Assembly: GCA_041071465.1 (NCBI GenBank)
Contig: CP163498.1
Span: forward strand, 2,508,501 to 2,572,500
Origin: Pseudomonas putida
GTDB taxonomy: Bacteria; Pseudomonadota; Gammaproteobacteria; Pseudomonadales; Pseudomonadaceae
Direction of reading: 5' to 3'
DNA length: 64,000 nt
The notes beneath the pieces are model-generated. The model worked only from the letters and a program-made list of their open reading frames with translations, had not been told where the DNA came from and did no database searches. Below, piece by piece: positions 56,032 to 64,000 of this stretch. The translations under genes were made by a program, and so were the position numbers. Numbering within the stretch: the first letter of the stretch is position 1; the number at the start of each line of letters is the position of its first letter.

Positions 56032-56613
56032 ATGAAAGCGTTCACCTTGGCAACCCTGATGACCCTGGCCGCAAGCCCGGTGTTCGCCTTCAACCTCAGC
56101 GATGCCGCCAACGCCGTGTCGGCCATGCAAAACCAGAAGCAGAGCCAGCAAGCCCAAGTGCAGGCGCCCGAGGCACAGGCCAATTTGCTCAACACCCTGG
56201 GCAGTGAATTGAAGATCACCCCCGAACAGGCCGTAGGTGGGGCGGGTGCAATGCTGGGGTTGGCGCGCAACAATCTGAGCAGCGATGACTATGGGCAACT
56301 GACCAAGGCCGTGCCGGGGCTGGACCTGCTGGCCGGGGCCAATGCGCTGGGTGGGTTGAGTGGGTTGGGCGATTTGCTGGGCAAGAACAGCGAAAGCCAG
56401 TCGGCATTGAGCAATGCGCTGGGCAGCAACGTGGAAAACCGCAGCGACCTGGACACTGCGTTCAAGGCGCTGGGCATGGATACCGGGATGATCGGGCAGT
56501 TTGCGCCGTTGATTCTGCAGTACCTGGGGCAGCAAGGGATTGCTGGGTCGTTGTTGCAGAACCTGGGTAGCCTATGGACAACCCCGGCGCCGTTGACCCA
56601 GCCTTCGGTCTGA
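56032..56613 (+). CDS. DUF2780 (VcgC/VcgE-like) secreted protein
   Basis: A 193-residue exported protein: signal peptide MKAFTLATLMTLAASPVFA, mature start FNLSDAANAV. It is rich in Gln, Ala, Leu and Gly and has no Cys. The segment ITPEQAVGGAGAMLGLARNN and the C-terminal LILQYLGQQGIAGSLLQNLG are features of DUF2780. Function unknown. GAGG lies 10 bases before the ATG at 56032; the longer frame from 55936 would bury the signal peptide. Confidence 0.85.
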   Translation: MKAFTLATLMTLAASPVFAFNLSDAANAVSAMQNQKQSQQAQVQAPEAQANLLNTLGSELKITPEQAVGGAGAMLGLARNNLSSDDYGQLTKAVPGLDLLAGANALGGLSGLGDLLGKNSESQSALSNALGSNVENRSDLDTAFKALGMDTGMIGQFAPLILQYLGQQGIAGSLLQNLGSLWTTPAPLTQPSV

Positions 56614-56698
56614 GGTTTTTGGGTTGCCAGCGGCGGCTCTATCGCCGGCAAGTTAGCGTCCACAGGTTTTTCGCAGACTTCAAGCCTGGCGCTGTACC

Positions 56699-56816
56699 TG
56701 TGGGAGCGGCCTTGTGTTGCGAAAGGGCCGCAAAGCGGCCCCGGCAATCTTCGAGGTGAAGCGGAAATCCCTGGGGCCGCTGCGCGGCCCTTTCGCGACA
56801 CAAGGCCGCTCCTACA
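56699..56816. repeat. Inverted pair of REP elements
   Basis: GGAGCGGCCTTGTGTTGCGA... facing ...TTTCGCGACACAAGGCCGCTCC, with GGGGCCGC hairpins between, separating convergent genes. Confidence 0.85.
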
Positions 56817-56847
56817 AGAAAAAGCGGTTTTGCGTCGTCTCGGCAGG

Positions 56848-58221
56848 TCAGGCCGCTTCGGTGAAATCCACCAGGCGCACCGGGCGGCGGAAGCCTGCGG
56901 TCAGTACGGCAAGGTACACAAGGCCTAGCGCAAACCAGCACAGGCCAATCACCAGCGTCAGCGCCGACAGGCTGGTCCACAGCCACAAGGTCAGCCCCAA
57001 CCCCACCAATGGCACCACACCGTAGCGCAGCAGGTTCTTGGCATTGCGCTGGCTGGTGTCGTCCATCAGATGAGTTTTCACCACCGCCAGGTTCACCGCC
57101 GAGAACGCCACCAGTGCGCCAAAGCTGATCAGCGAGGCGAGGGTGGACAGGTCGATCACCAGCGCCAGCAGCGAGAACGCCGACACCAACGCAATGGCGA
57201 ACACCGGCGTGCCAAAGCGCGGCGACAGGTAACCGAAGCTACGCCGTGGCAGCACGTTGTCACGGCCCATGGTGAACAGAATGCGCGACACCGCTGCCTG
57301 CGAAGCCAGCGCCGAACCCAGGCTGCCCGCCACATAAGCGGCAGTGAAGAAGTTGGTAAGGAACTGCCCGCCCGCCTTGAACATCACTTCATTGGCCGCC
57401 GCATCGGCATTGGCGAAGCTGCTACCCGGCAACACCAGCTGGCTGACATAGGCCAGCACGGTGAACAGCAAACCGGCAAACAGGGTGGTGAGGATGATCG
57501 CCCGTGGCACGTCGCGGCGTGCGTCGCGGCATTCTTCGGCCAAGGTCGAGACGGCGTCGAAGCCCAAAAACGACAAGCACAACACCGCTGCGCCAGCCAT
57601 CAGGTGGCCGAAGCCCGGTTTGCTGCCGTCACCCAGCAGCGGCGACAGCAGGTCGAGCGGCTGGCCAGCCAAGGCCTGGCAGGACAGTGCGACAAACACG
57701 CCGATGAACACGATCTGCGCGCCGACGATCAGGTTGCTGGTCTTGGCCACCGAGTTGATGCCGACCACGTTCAGCACTGTCACTAGGGCAATGCAGGCGA
57801 GCACGAAGGCCCAGGCGGGCACTGCGGGGAAGGCGATGTTGAGGAACAGCCCGATCAGCAAGTAGTTGATCATCGGCAGGAACAGGTAGTCGAGCAGCAG
57901 CGACCAACCGGCGAGGAAGCCGATGTTGGGGCCGAACGCCATGTTGGTGTAGGAGTACGCCGAGCCCGCGACCGGGAAGCGCTTGACCATGAAGCTATAG
58001 GACGCGGCGGTGAACAGCATGGCCACCAGGGTGACCAGGTAGGCGCCGGCAGTGCGGCCCCCCGTGAGTTCGGTGACGATGCCGTAGGTGGTGAAGATGG
58101 TCAGTGGGACCATATAGACCAGGCCGAAAAATACCAGGGCGGGCAGGCCGAGGACACGGCGAAGCTGGGCGGGGGCGGGGGCGGGGGCGGGGGCGGGGGC
58201 GGAGCGGGGTGGGTTGGCCAT
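56848..58221 (-). CDS. APC-superfamily amino acid/amine permease
   Basis: A 457-residue inner-membrane transporter with about 12 helices. After a Pro/Ala-rich cytoplasmic N-terminus the first helices carry LVFFGLVYMVPLTIFTTYGI, followed by TAASYSFMVKRFPVAGSAYSY, as in the PuuP/putrescine-type and related permeases. Substrate is not determined. ATG 58221 is used; an alternative TTG at 58233 would add four residues. The Shine-Dalgarno is weak. Five GGGGGC repeats in the N-terminal coding sequence encode an Ala-Pro run. Confidence 0.85.
   Translation of the reverse strand: MANPPRSAPAPAPAPAPAQLRRVLGLPALVFFGLVYMVPLTIFTTYGIVTELTGGRTAGAYLVTLVAMLFTAASYSFMVKRFPVAGSAYSYTNMAFGPNIGFLAGWSLLLDYLFLPMINYLLIGLFLNIAFPAVPAWAFVLACIALVTVLNVVGINSVAKTSNLIVGAQIVFIGVFVALSCQALAGQPLDLLSPLLGDGSKPGFGHLMAGAAVLCLSFLGFDAVSTLAEECRDARRDVPRAIILTTLFAGLLFTVLAYVSQLVLPGSSFANADAAANEVMFKAGGQFLTNFFTAAYVAGSLGSALASQAAVSRILFTMGRDNVLPRRSFGYLSPRFGTPVFAIALVSAFSLLALVIDLSTLASLISFGALVAFSAVNLAVVKTHLMDDTSQRNAKNLLRYGVVPLVGLGLTLWLWTSLSALTLVIGLCWFALGLVYLAVLTAGFRRPVRLVDFTEAA
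58171..58200. repeat. Hexanucleotide microsatellite (GGGGGC)5
   Basis: Five perfect tandem copies within the start of the APC permease gene, encoding Ala-Pro repeats at about residues 8-17. Unit changes would alter length by two residues without frameshift. Confidence 0.95.
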
Positions 58222-58350
58222 TGATCGATCCAAGCTTTTTTGTAGTTGTGCTTTGATCGATTTTTATCCACTTAGGTAGGGTGTGACAAAGAAGTAATCC
58301 TAATGCTGATTATTAGCCAAGGTTTTAATTGGATATTTGCACTGCCTGTT

Positions 58351-58446
58351 CCGGCCAATTCGCGGGTAAACCCGCTCCTACAGGGACCGCACAGTTTTCA
58401 AAGGCAATGCAGTACCTGTGGGAGCGGGTTTACCGCGAATTGGCCG
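58351..58446. repeat. Inverted pair of REP elements
   Basis: CCGGCCAATTCGCGGGTAAA and its inverse ending GCGAATTGGCCGG, TTCGCGGGT type, between two minus-strand genes. The rest of 58222-58350 is AT-rich without clear signals. Confidence 0.85.
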
Positions 58447-58464
58447 GTCCAGAAAACAAAAATC

Positions 58465-59352
58465 TCAACGCATTTCCTGGCGCAGTTGCTCAATCCGCTG
58501 GTCCTTCTCCACCCAAAGCTGATTCACCCAAGCCTGTACCGTCTGCCGAAACTCCGGGTCATTCTCGTAATCACCCGCCCACAATGCCGGGTCCAGTTCG
58601 CGCACCTGAATGTCGATAATCACCCGGCTAATGCTGCCATTGAGCAACGCCCAGAACCCCGGTGCCTTGTTGCCGGGGTAGACGATGGTCACGTCCAGCA
58701 AGGCATCCAGTTGCTCGCCCAGTGCCGCCAGCACGAACGCCACGCCACCGGCCTTGGGCTTGAGCAGGTAACGATACGGCGACTGCTGTTCCTGGCGTTT
58801 GGCTTCGGTAAAGCGCGTGCCTTCCAGATAGTTCACCACCGTCACTGGCTGGCGCTTGAACAGCTCGCAGGCCGCCTTGGTGATTTCCAGGTCCTTGCCC
58901 TTGAGCTCGGGGTGCTTTTCCAGAAACGCCTTGCTGTAGCGCTTCATGAATGGGTAATCCAGCCCCCACCAGGCCAGACCCAGCAGCGGGACCCAGATCA
59001 GCTCTTTTTTCAGGAAGAACTTGAAGAACGGTGTGCGGCGGTTGAGGCTTTCGATCAGCGCGGGGATATCGACCCAGGTCTGGTGGTTGCTCACGGCCAG
59101 GTACGAGGTGTCCTTGCGCAGGTTCTCGACGCCGCGAATGTCCCACTGGGTCGGGATGCACAGGGCGAAGATGGCCTTGTCGATCTCCGACCAGGTTTCC
59201 GCCACCCACATCACCGCCCATGATGCGTAATCACGCCCACGGCCCGGCAACACCAGTTTGAGCAGGGCGAAGACCAGCAGCGGGCAGATCAACACCACAG
59301 TATTGAGCAGCAGCAGGGTGGTTGTGAGAATGCCGGTCAGCAGGCGACGCAT
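58465..59352 (-). CDS. PlsC-type acyltransferase (YihG-like)
   Basis: A 295-residue membrane-associated acyltransferase, probably acting on lysophosphatidic acid or related lipids. The HX4D motif is H90-D95 (NHQTWVD), and the substrate-binding EGTR is residues 178-181. Two hydrophobic segments in the first 35 residues anchor it (TTTLLLLNTVVLICPLLVFA). It belongs to the YihG/acyltransferase subgroup by length and by ELIWVPLLGLAWWGLDYPFM. AAGAG precedes the ATG at 59352. Confidence 0.9.
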   Translation of the reverse strand: MRRLLTGILTTTLLLLNTVVLICPLLVFALLKLVLPGRGRDYASWAVMWVAETWSEIDKAIFALCIPTQWDIRGVENLRKDTSYLAVSNHQTWVDIPALIESLNRRTPFFKFFLKKELIWVPLLGLAWWGLDYPFMKRYSKAFLEKHPELKGKDLEITKAACELFKRQPVTVVNYLEGTRFTEAKRQEQQSPYRYLLKPKAGGVAFVLAALGEQLDALLDVTIVYPGNKAPGFWALLNGSISRVIIDIQVRELDPALWAGDYENDPEFRQTVQAWVNQLWVEKDQRIEQLRQEMR

Positions 59353-59534
59353 AAAGAAACTCTTGTTGTGGGAGATGAACGATTGGCAATGATAAGCAGC
59401 GCAATGGCCTACGCCAAATGTCCAATGCCCGTCGGCAGGGACAAATGTTTCACATTATGTTGGTTAGGCTTGTCACAGCGAACCTATTCAGCCATTGCAG
59501 TCTAAGCACTGACCCTTCTCAAGGAAGCCTGCCT

Positions 59535-60035
59535 GTGAAACCTCTGCTTGCTCTGTTGTCATTGTTGGCCATGCCGGTAATGGCTGCCGAGCCCACGATC
59601 TACGGCCGTTACGAGAACATCGCCCTGCCTGAGCTTGGCGAAACCCTGAAAGCCAAGATGGACACCGGTGCGTTCACCGCCTCGTTGTCGGCCAAGGATA
59701 TCGAACTGTTCAACCGCGATGGCGAGGAGTGGGTGCGCTTCCGCCTGGCGACCAAGGACTCGGACGGCAAGGTGTACGAGCACAAGGTCTCGCGCATCAG
59801 CAAGATCAAGGGCCGTGCCGATGAAGAGGAGGAGGGCGATGCGCCGGAAATCTCCAAGCGCCCGGTGGTCGACCTGGAGCTGTGTCTGGGTGATGTGAAG
59901 CGCACCGTGGAAGTGAACCTGGTGGATCGCAGCAGCTTCAACTACCCGCTGCTGGTGGGTTCCAAGGCATTGCGCGAGTTCAAGGCCGCAGTCAACCCGG
60001 CCAAGAAATTCACCGCTGGCAAGCCTGACTGCTGA
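59535..60035 (+). CDS. Retropepsin-like/ATP-dependent zinc protease family protein
   Basis: A 166-residue exported protein starting with GTG at 59535, supported by AAGGA 9 bases upstream and by an exact signal peptide (MKPLLALLSLLAMPVMA, then AEPTIYG). The mature part has the retropepsin-type signature KMDTGAFTASL and the distal region YPLLVGSKALREFKAAVNP, typical of the family annotated as ATP-dependent zinc proteases (PF05618 type). Whether it is proteolytic is uncertain. The upstream in-frame ATG at 59418 would place the signal peptide internally. Confidence 0.85.
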   Translation: MKPLLALLSLLAMPVMAAEPTIYGRYENIALPELGETLKAKMDTGAFTASLSAKDIELFNRDGEEWVRFRLATKDSDGKVYEHKVSRISKIKGRADEEEEGDAPEISKRPVVDLELCLGDVKRTVEVNLVDRSSFNYPLLVGSKALREFKAAVNPAKKFTAGKPDC

Positions 60036-60058
60036 CCTGAAGCCAGACCGGTCCCCTT

Positions 60059-60175
60059 GTAGGAGCGGCCTTGTGTCGCGATAGGGCCGCAAAGCGGCCC
60101 CACGATCCAAGCGTTGATGCAGATATTGCCGGGGCCGCTCTGCGGCCCTTTTCGCGACACAAGGCCGCTCCTACA
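60059..60175. repeat. Inverted pair of REP elements
   Basis: GGAGCGGCCTTGTGTCGCGA facing TCGCGACACAAGGCCGCTCC, with GGGCCGCAAAGCGGCCCC and GGGGCCGCTCTGCGGCCC hairpins inside. Confidence 0.9.
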
Positions 60176-60216
60176 CAATAGTGCGTCGCCATCGACATTT
60201 ACACAGGCCGCGCACT

Positions 60217-60897
60217 ATGCCCCATATCCTCATTGTCGAAGACGAAGCCGCCATCGCCGACACCCTGCTCTACGCCCTGCAGGCCGATGGCCACAGCACC
60301 GAATGGGTGACCCTCGGTAGTGCCGCCCTCGACCAGCAACGCCAGCGCCCGGCCGACCTGATCATCCTCGACATCGGCCTGCCCGACATCAGTGGCTTTG
60401 AAACCTGCCGCCAATTGCGCCGCTTCAGCGAAGTGCCGGTGATGTTCCTCAGCGCCCGCGACGGCGAGATCGACCGGGTGGTAGGCCTGGAAATCGGTGC
60501 CGACGACTATGTGGTCAAACCCTTCAGCCCGCGTGAAGTGGCCGCACGGGTGCGGGCGATTCTCAAGCGCATGGCCCCCAGGGCCGAGCCCGCGACCGAT
60601 GCCGCGCTGTTCCAGCTCGACACCCTGCGCATGCAGATCACCTACCGCAGCCAGCCCCTCACACTGACGCGCCACGAATTCCGACTGCTGCAATGCCTGT
60701 TGGAGCAACCACAGCGCGTATTCAGCCGCGAACAACTGCTCGATGCCCTGGGCGTGGCCAGCGACGTGGGCTACGAGCGCACCATCGACAGCCATATCAA
60801 GAGCCTGCGCGCCAAGCTGCGCCAGGTGGCCAGTGGCGGCGAGCCAATCCAGACCCACCGTGGCCTCGGCTACAGCTACAGCCCGGAACATGCCTGA
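60217..60897 (+). CDS. creB: Two-component response regulator CreB
   Basis: A 226-residue OmpR/PhoB-type regulator. The receiver domain has E8/D9, phosphoacceptor D52 (ILDIGLPD) and the Lys in DDYVVKPF; the C-terminal winged helix shows LTRHEFRLLQCLLEQPQRVF and RTIDSHIKSLRAKLRQ. It is coupled to creC (TGATG). CreBC in Pseudomonas regulates creD and is linked to beta-lactam response and metabolism. ATG 60217 (MPHILIVEDE) is the conserved start. Confidence 0.93.
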   Translation: MPHILIVEDEAAIADTLLYALQADGHSTEWVTLGSAALDQQRQRPADLIILDIGLPDISGFETCRQLRRFSEVPVMFLSARDGEIDRVVGLEIGADDYVVKPFSPREVAARVRAILKRMAPRAEPATDAALFQLDTLRMQITYRSQPLTLTRHEFRLLQCLLEQPQRVFSREQLLDALGVASDVGYERTIDSHIKSLRAKLRQVASGGEPIQTHRGLGYSYSPEHA

Positions 60898-62333
60898 TGC
60901 GCCTGGGCATCCGGATCTTCCTGGTGTACTTCCTGTTCGTGGGGTTGGCGGGCTATTTCTTGCTCAACACCGTACGCGAACAGATACGCCCGGTCGTGCG
61001 TCAGTCTTCCGAAGAAACCCTGGTAGACACCGCCAACCTGCTGGCGGAGATCCTGCGTGATGACGTCAAGGCCGGCACCCTGAACCAGGGGCGTCTGCCC
61101 GAGGTGCTCAAAGCCTACGGCTCGCGCAGCCCGGGTGCGCAGATTTGGGGCCTGGCCAAAAACCAGGTCAGCCACCGCATCTACGTCACTGACGCCAAGG
61201 GCATCGTGTTGCTGGACTCCAGCGGTGAGGCATTGGGCAAGGACTACTCGCAGTGGAATGACGTGTTGCTGACCTTGCGTGGCCAGTACGGCGCCCGCTC
61301 CACCCGCAGCGACCCCAGTGATGAAAGCACCTCGGTGATGCACGTTGGCGCACCGATCATCGACGACGGCAGGATCATCGGCGTTGTCACGGTGGCCAAA
61401 CCCAATAGCTCGCTGCAACCGTACATCGACCGATCCGAGCGGCGCTTGCTTACGTTGGGCTTGGGGCTGATCGGCCTGGGCTTGCTGATCGGCGCTGCGC
61501 TGTCGTGGTGGCTGGCGCGTTCGCTGCGGCGGCTGGCGCGTTATGCCCAGGCGGTCAGCGAGGGTGAACGGGCCGCATTGCCGCACTACAAGGGGGGCGA
61601 GCTGGCGCACCTGGCACAGGCGGTGGAACGCATGCGCACCCAGCTGGAGGGCAAGGCCTATGTCGAGCGCTACGTACACACCCTGACCCACGAGCTGAAA
61701 AGCCCGCTGGCGGCCATTCGGGGGGCTTCCGAGCTGTTGCAGGGCGACGATATGCCTGCCGAGCAACGGGCACGCTTTGCCGGCAATATCGAGCGCGAAA
61801 GCGAACGCTTGCAGCAGATGATCGAGCGCCTGCTCAACTTGGCCAGGGTCGAGCAGATGCAGGCGCTGGAGGATGAACAGCAGGTGGCGCTGGCGGCGCT
61901 TGTCGATGAATTGCTGCTGGCCCATGCGGCGCGAATCGAAGGTGCCAACCTGCACGTGCGCCAGCGTGTGCCTGCCGGGTTGCGTTTGCTGTGCGATCCG
62001 TTCCTGATGCGCCAGGCGCTGGCCAACCTGCTCGACAACGCGCTGGATTTCACCCCCGAAGGTGGCGCGCTGCTGTTCGACCTGGAGCGCGATGGTGAGC
62101 GGGTCGCATTGAGCCTGTTCAACCAGGGGCACGCGATACCGGCGTATGCCATTGGGCGGGTCAGCGAGCGGTTCTACTCGCTGCCGCGGCCGGGGAGCGG
62201 GCGCAAGAGCACCGGGCTGGGGCTGAATTTCGTGGCCGAGGTGATGCAACTGCATGGCGGAGCGTTGGCGGTGGATAACGTTGATGGCGGGGTGCGGGTG
62301 CGGTTGTGGTTGCCGGTGCGGCGTATTAGTTGA
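60897..62333 (+). CDS. creC: Sensor histidine kinase CreC
   Basis: A 478-residue membrane kinase. Helices lie at about residues 5-23 (IFLVYFLFVGLAGYFLL) and 181-203, enclosing a periplasmic sensor of the Cache-like CreC type. HAMP follows, then the H-box HTLTHELKSPLAAIRG, and the ATPase domain ends with GSGRKSTGLGLNFV. The start overlaps the creB stop by one base. creD lies downstream past a REP unit. Confidence 0.93.
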   Translation: MRLGIRIFLVYFLFVGLAGYFLLNTVREQIRPVVRQSSEETLVDTANLLAEILRDDVKAGTLNQGRLPEVLKAYGSRSPGAQIWGLAKNQVSHRIYVTDAKGIVLLDSSGEALGKDYSQWNDVLLTLRGQYGARSTRSDPSDESTSVMHVGAPIIDDGRIIGVVTVAKPNSSLQPYIDRSERRLLTLGLGLIGLGLLIGAALSWWLARSLRRLARYAQAVSEGERAALPHYKGGELAHLAQAVERMRTQLEGKAYVERYVHTLTHELKSPLAAIRGASELLQGDDMPAEQRARFAGNIERESERLQQMIERLLNLARVEQMQALEDEQQVALAALVDELLLAHAARIEGANLHVRQRVPAGLRLLCDPFLMRQALANLLDNALDFTPEGGALLFDLERDGERVALSLFNQGHAIPAYAIGRVSERFYSLPRPGSGRKSTGLGLNFVAEVMQLHGGALAVDNVDGGVRVRLWLPVRRIS

Positions 62334-62340
62334 GATAGCC

Positions 62341-62385
62341 GGGGCTGCTGCGCAGCCCATCGCGACGCAAGGCCGCTCCTACAGG
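62341..62385. repeat. Single REP element between creC and creD
   Basis: GGGGCTGCTGCGCAGCCC plus GCGACGCAAGGCCGCTCC. It may partly separate creD expression from creBC. No TTCAC-N6-TTCAC CreB box is visible in 62334-62498. Confidence 0.8.
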
Positions 62386-62498
62386 GACCGCGCAAACTTC
62401 GAATAATGCGCGGACCCAAAAACACACAATCTCCACACAAGCTCCCCAAGGCCTCCACGCAAGGCGCAGACACTGCGCCCACTGCCACAGGAGGCCCC

Positions 62499-63827
62499 AT
62501 GAACAAGACCCTCGGTTACAAGCTCGGCATGATCGCCGTGCTCATCTTGCTGCTGCTCATTCCGCTGTTGCTGATCAACGGCCTGATCGATGAACGCCAG
62601 GCCCTGCGCGACAACGTACTGCGCGACATCGCCCAGAGTGCCAGCTTCGACCAGCAACTCAGTGGCCCGCTGCTGGTGGTGCCTTATCGCAAGTACCAGC
62701 GCCGTTGGATCGAGAAGGACGGCGAACGCACCCAGGAAACCAGCACCATTGCCGGCCACTTGTACTTTCTGCCGGAAACCTTCGACGCCGACCTGGGTGT
62801 GGACACCGAACTGCGTGCCCGCGGTATCTACCAGGCGCGGCTGTTCCATGCCAAGGGGCGTATCAGTGGCCGCTTCAAGCTCCCGGAGAGTTGGGGCATC
62901 GACAAGGACTTCGACGACTACCGCTTCGACAAACCTTTCCTGGTGGTGGGCATCAGCGATATCCGCGGCATCGAGAATGGCCTGGAACTGAGCATCGACG
63001 AGCAGAGGCTGCCGTTCGAGGCCGGCACCCAGCTCGACTGGATGCGCGGTGGCGTGCATGCCAGCCTGCCGATGCTGGATGGCCTGCAAGCACGGGAATT
63101 CAGCTACGGCTTCGACCTTGCATTACAAGGCACCGGGCAGTTGCACGTCGTGCCGGTGGGCCGCACCAGCAGCGTGGCCATGCGTGCAAACTGGCCGCAC
63201 CCGAGCTTCGTCGGCAGCTATCTGCCCAACCGCCGCGACATCGATGCCCAGGGCTTCAGCGCTCACTGGCAGACGTCGTTCTTCGCCACCAACCTTGAAG
63301 ATGCCCTGCGCCAATGCGCCACCGCCGGCCAGTGCGAAGACTTCAACGAGCGCAGCTTTGGCGTGAGCTTTATCGACCCGGTGGACCAGTACCTGAAAAG
63401 CGAGCGGGCGATCAAATACGCGTTGTTATTCATCGCGCTGACCTTTGCCGGCTTCTTCCTGTTCGAGGTGCTGAAAAACCTGAGTGTGCACCCGGTGCAG
63501 TACATCCTGGTGGGTGTGGCGCTGGCGTTCTTCTACCTGTTGTTGCTGTCGTTGTCCGAGCACATCGGCTTTGGCCTGGCGTATGGGCTGTCGGCTTCGG
63601 CGTGTGTGCTGTTGATCGGCTTCTACCTCAGCCATGTGTTGCGCAGCCTGGGGCGAGGGGTGGGGTTTGCGGCAGGGTTGGCGGCGCTGTACGCGCTGCT
63701 TTACGGGCTGTTGAGTGCCGAAGATTATGCGCTGCTGATGGGGTCGCTGCTGTGCTTTGGCTTGCTGGGGGTGTTCATGGTGCTGACCCGGCGGCTGGAC
63801 TGGGCGCGGGTGGGGAGAGCGGCATGA
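62499..63827 (+). CDS. creD: Inner membrane protein CreD
   Basis: A 442-residue inner-membrane protein of the CreD family: one N-terminal helix (MIAVLILLLLIPLLLINGLI), a large periplasmic domain (~residues 35-290) and about six C-terminal helices. It is induced by CreBC and affects envelope properties. CAGGAGG lies upstream of the ATG at 62499; the longer frame from 62406 lacks conserved sequence. No creA gene is present in the window. Confidence 0.92.
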   Translation: MNKTLGYKLGMIAVLILLLLIPLLLINGLIDERQALRDNVLRDIAQSASFDQQLSGPLLVVPYRKYQRRWIEKDGERTQETSTIAGHLYFLPETFDADLGVDTELRARGIYQARLFHAKGRISGRFKLPESWGIDKDFDDYRFDKPFLVVGISDIRGIENGLELSIDEQRLPFEAGTQLDWMRGGVHASLPMLDGLQAREFSYGFDLALQGTGQLHVVPVGRTSSVAMRANWPHPSFVGSYLPNRRDIDAQGFSAHWQTSFFATNLEDALRQCATAGQCEDFNERSFGVSFIDPVDQYLKSERAIKYALLFIALTFAGFFLFEVLKNLSVHPVQYILVGVALAFFYLLLLSLSEHIGFGLAYGLSASACVLLIGFYLSHVLRSLGRGVGFAAGLAALYALLYGLLSAEDYALLMGSLLCFGLLGVFMVLTRRLDWARVGRAA

Positions 63828-63898
63828 GGGAGGACAGAGAAATCGGGCGGTGGTTGGCCTTCAGGATTGGGCAGCTGTTTCCTGTGATACCGAAGTGA

Positions 63899-64000
63899 GG
63901 CATTCGCGGGTAAACCCGCTCCTACAGGTATGCCGCACAATTTGAAATTGGCGCTGTACCCTGTGGGAGCGGGTTTACCCGCGAAGAGGCCCTTCAGGCC
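63899..64000. repeat. Inverted pair of REP elements at right edge
   Basis: TTCGCGGGTAAACCCGCTCC and GGAGCGGGTTTACCCGCG face each other; the second runs to the window edge. Confidence 0.85.

Noticed and set aside
56848..58221. Phase-variable on/off switching of the APC permease by GGGGGC slippage
   Set aside because: The unit is six bases, so gain or loss keeps the frame; only length variation is possible.
63824..63898. 24-codon frame overlapping the end of creD
   Set aside because: Too short, no recognisable product, ends at a REP element; overlap with the creD stop looks accidental.

Overview
The window is chromosomal DNA from a Pseudomonas of the P. putida group. The evidence is high-GC coding sequence, gene order matching the P. 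putida his / carnitine-betaine / sarcosine region as I remember it (from memory, not a search), and many P. putida-type REP palindromes of two kinds (TTCGCGGGTAAACCCGC type and GGAGCGGCCTTGTGTCGCGA type).

Layout. 0-9 kb: the 5' part of an amino-acid ABC ATPase gene, gabP behind a sigma54-like promoter, a PPK2 polyphosphate kinase, a RelE/HigB-type toxin-antitoxin pair beside tRNA-Phe, and a compact asmA-mutY-yggX operon. 9-14 kb: an MFS transporter and hisBH-(DUF2164)-hisAF. 14-20 kb: betaine/choline ABC transporter cbcXWV, L-serine dehydratase and the regulator gene gbdR. 20-25.5 kb: carnitine module caiX-cdhC-cdhA-cdhB with divergent cdhR. 26-34 kb: an M19 dipeptidase-like gene, a V4R-like gene, dgcA, dgcB and two ETF subunits (dimethylglycine demethylation). 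34.1-34.7 kb: a non-coding tandem repeat carrying DnaA-box-like sequences. 34.7-38.3 kb: an orphan RHS gene and the divergent betaine monooxygenase genes gbcA/gbcB. 38.3-43 kb: two chemoreceptors (one McpH-like) flanking a ZapB-like/ZapA-like pair. 43-53.4 kb: ltaE, glyA (frameshifted here), soxBDAG, purU, fdhA. 53.4-56 kb: two more orphan RHS genes separated by a degenerate copy of the fdhA 3' end. 56-64 kb: a DUF2780 secreted protein, an APC transporter, a PlsC-type acyltransferase, a retropepsin-like protein and creBCD.

Together the central 14-53 kb forms a nearly complete route: carnitine to glycine betaine (Cdh), to dimethylglycine (Gbc), to sarcosine (Dgc + ETF), to glycine plus one-carbon units (SoxBDAG), then to serine (GlyA) and pyruvate (SdaB). 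FdhA and PurU dispose of formaldehyde and formyl-THF. GbdR and CdhR are the local regulators.

Most notable: (1) RHS genes arranged as repeated units of fdhA tail, terminator, RHS gene and a conserved upstream 18-mer; (2) three gapless-aligned repeats with DnaA-box-like sequences and A-tract inverted repeats about 34.16-34.59 kb; (3) a one-base deletion in glyA; (4) an M19 family protein lacking several metal ligands.
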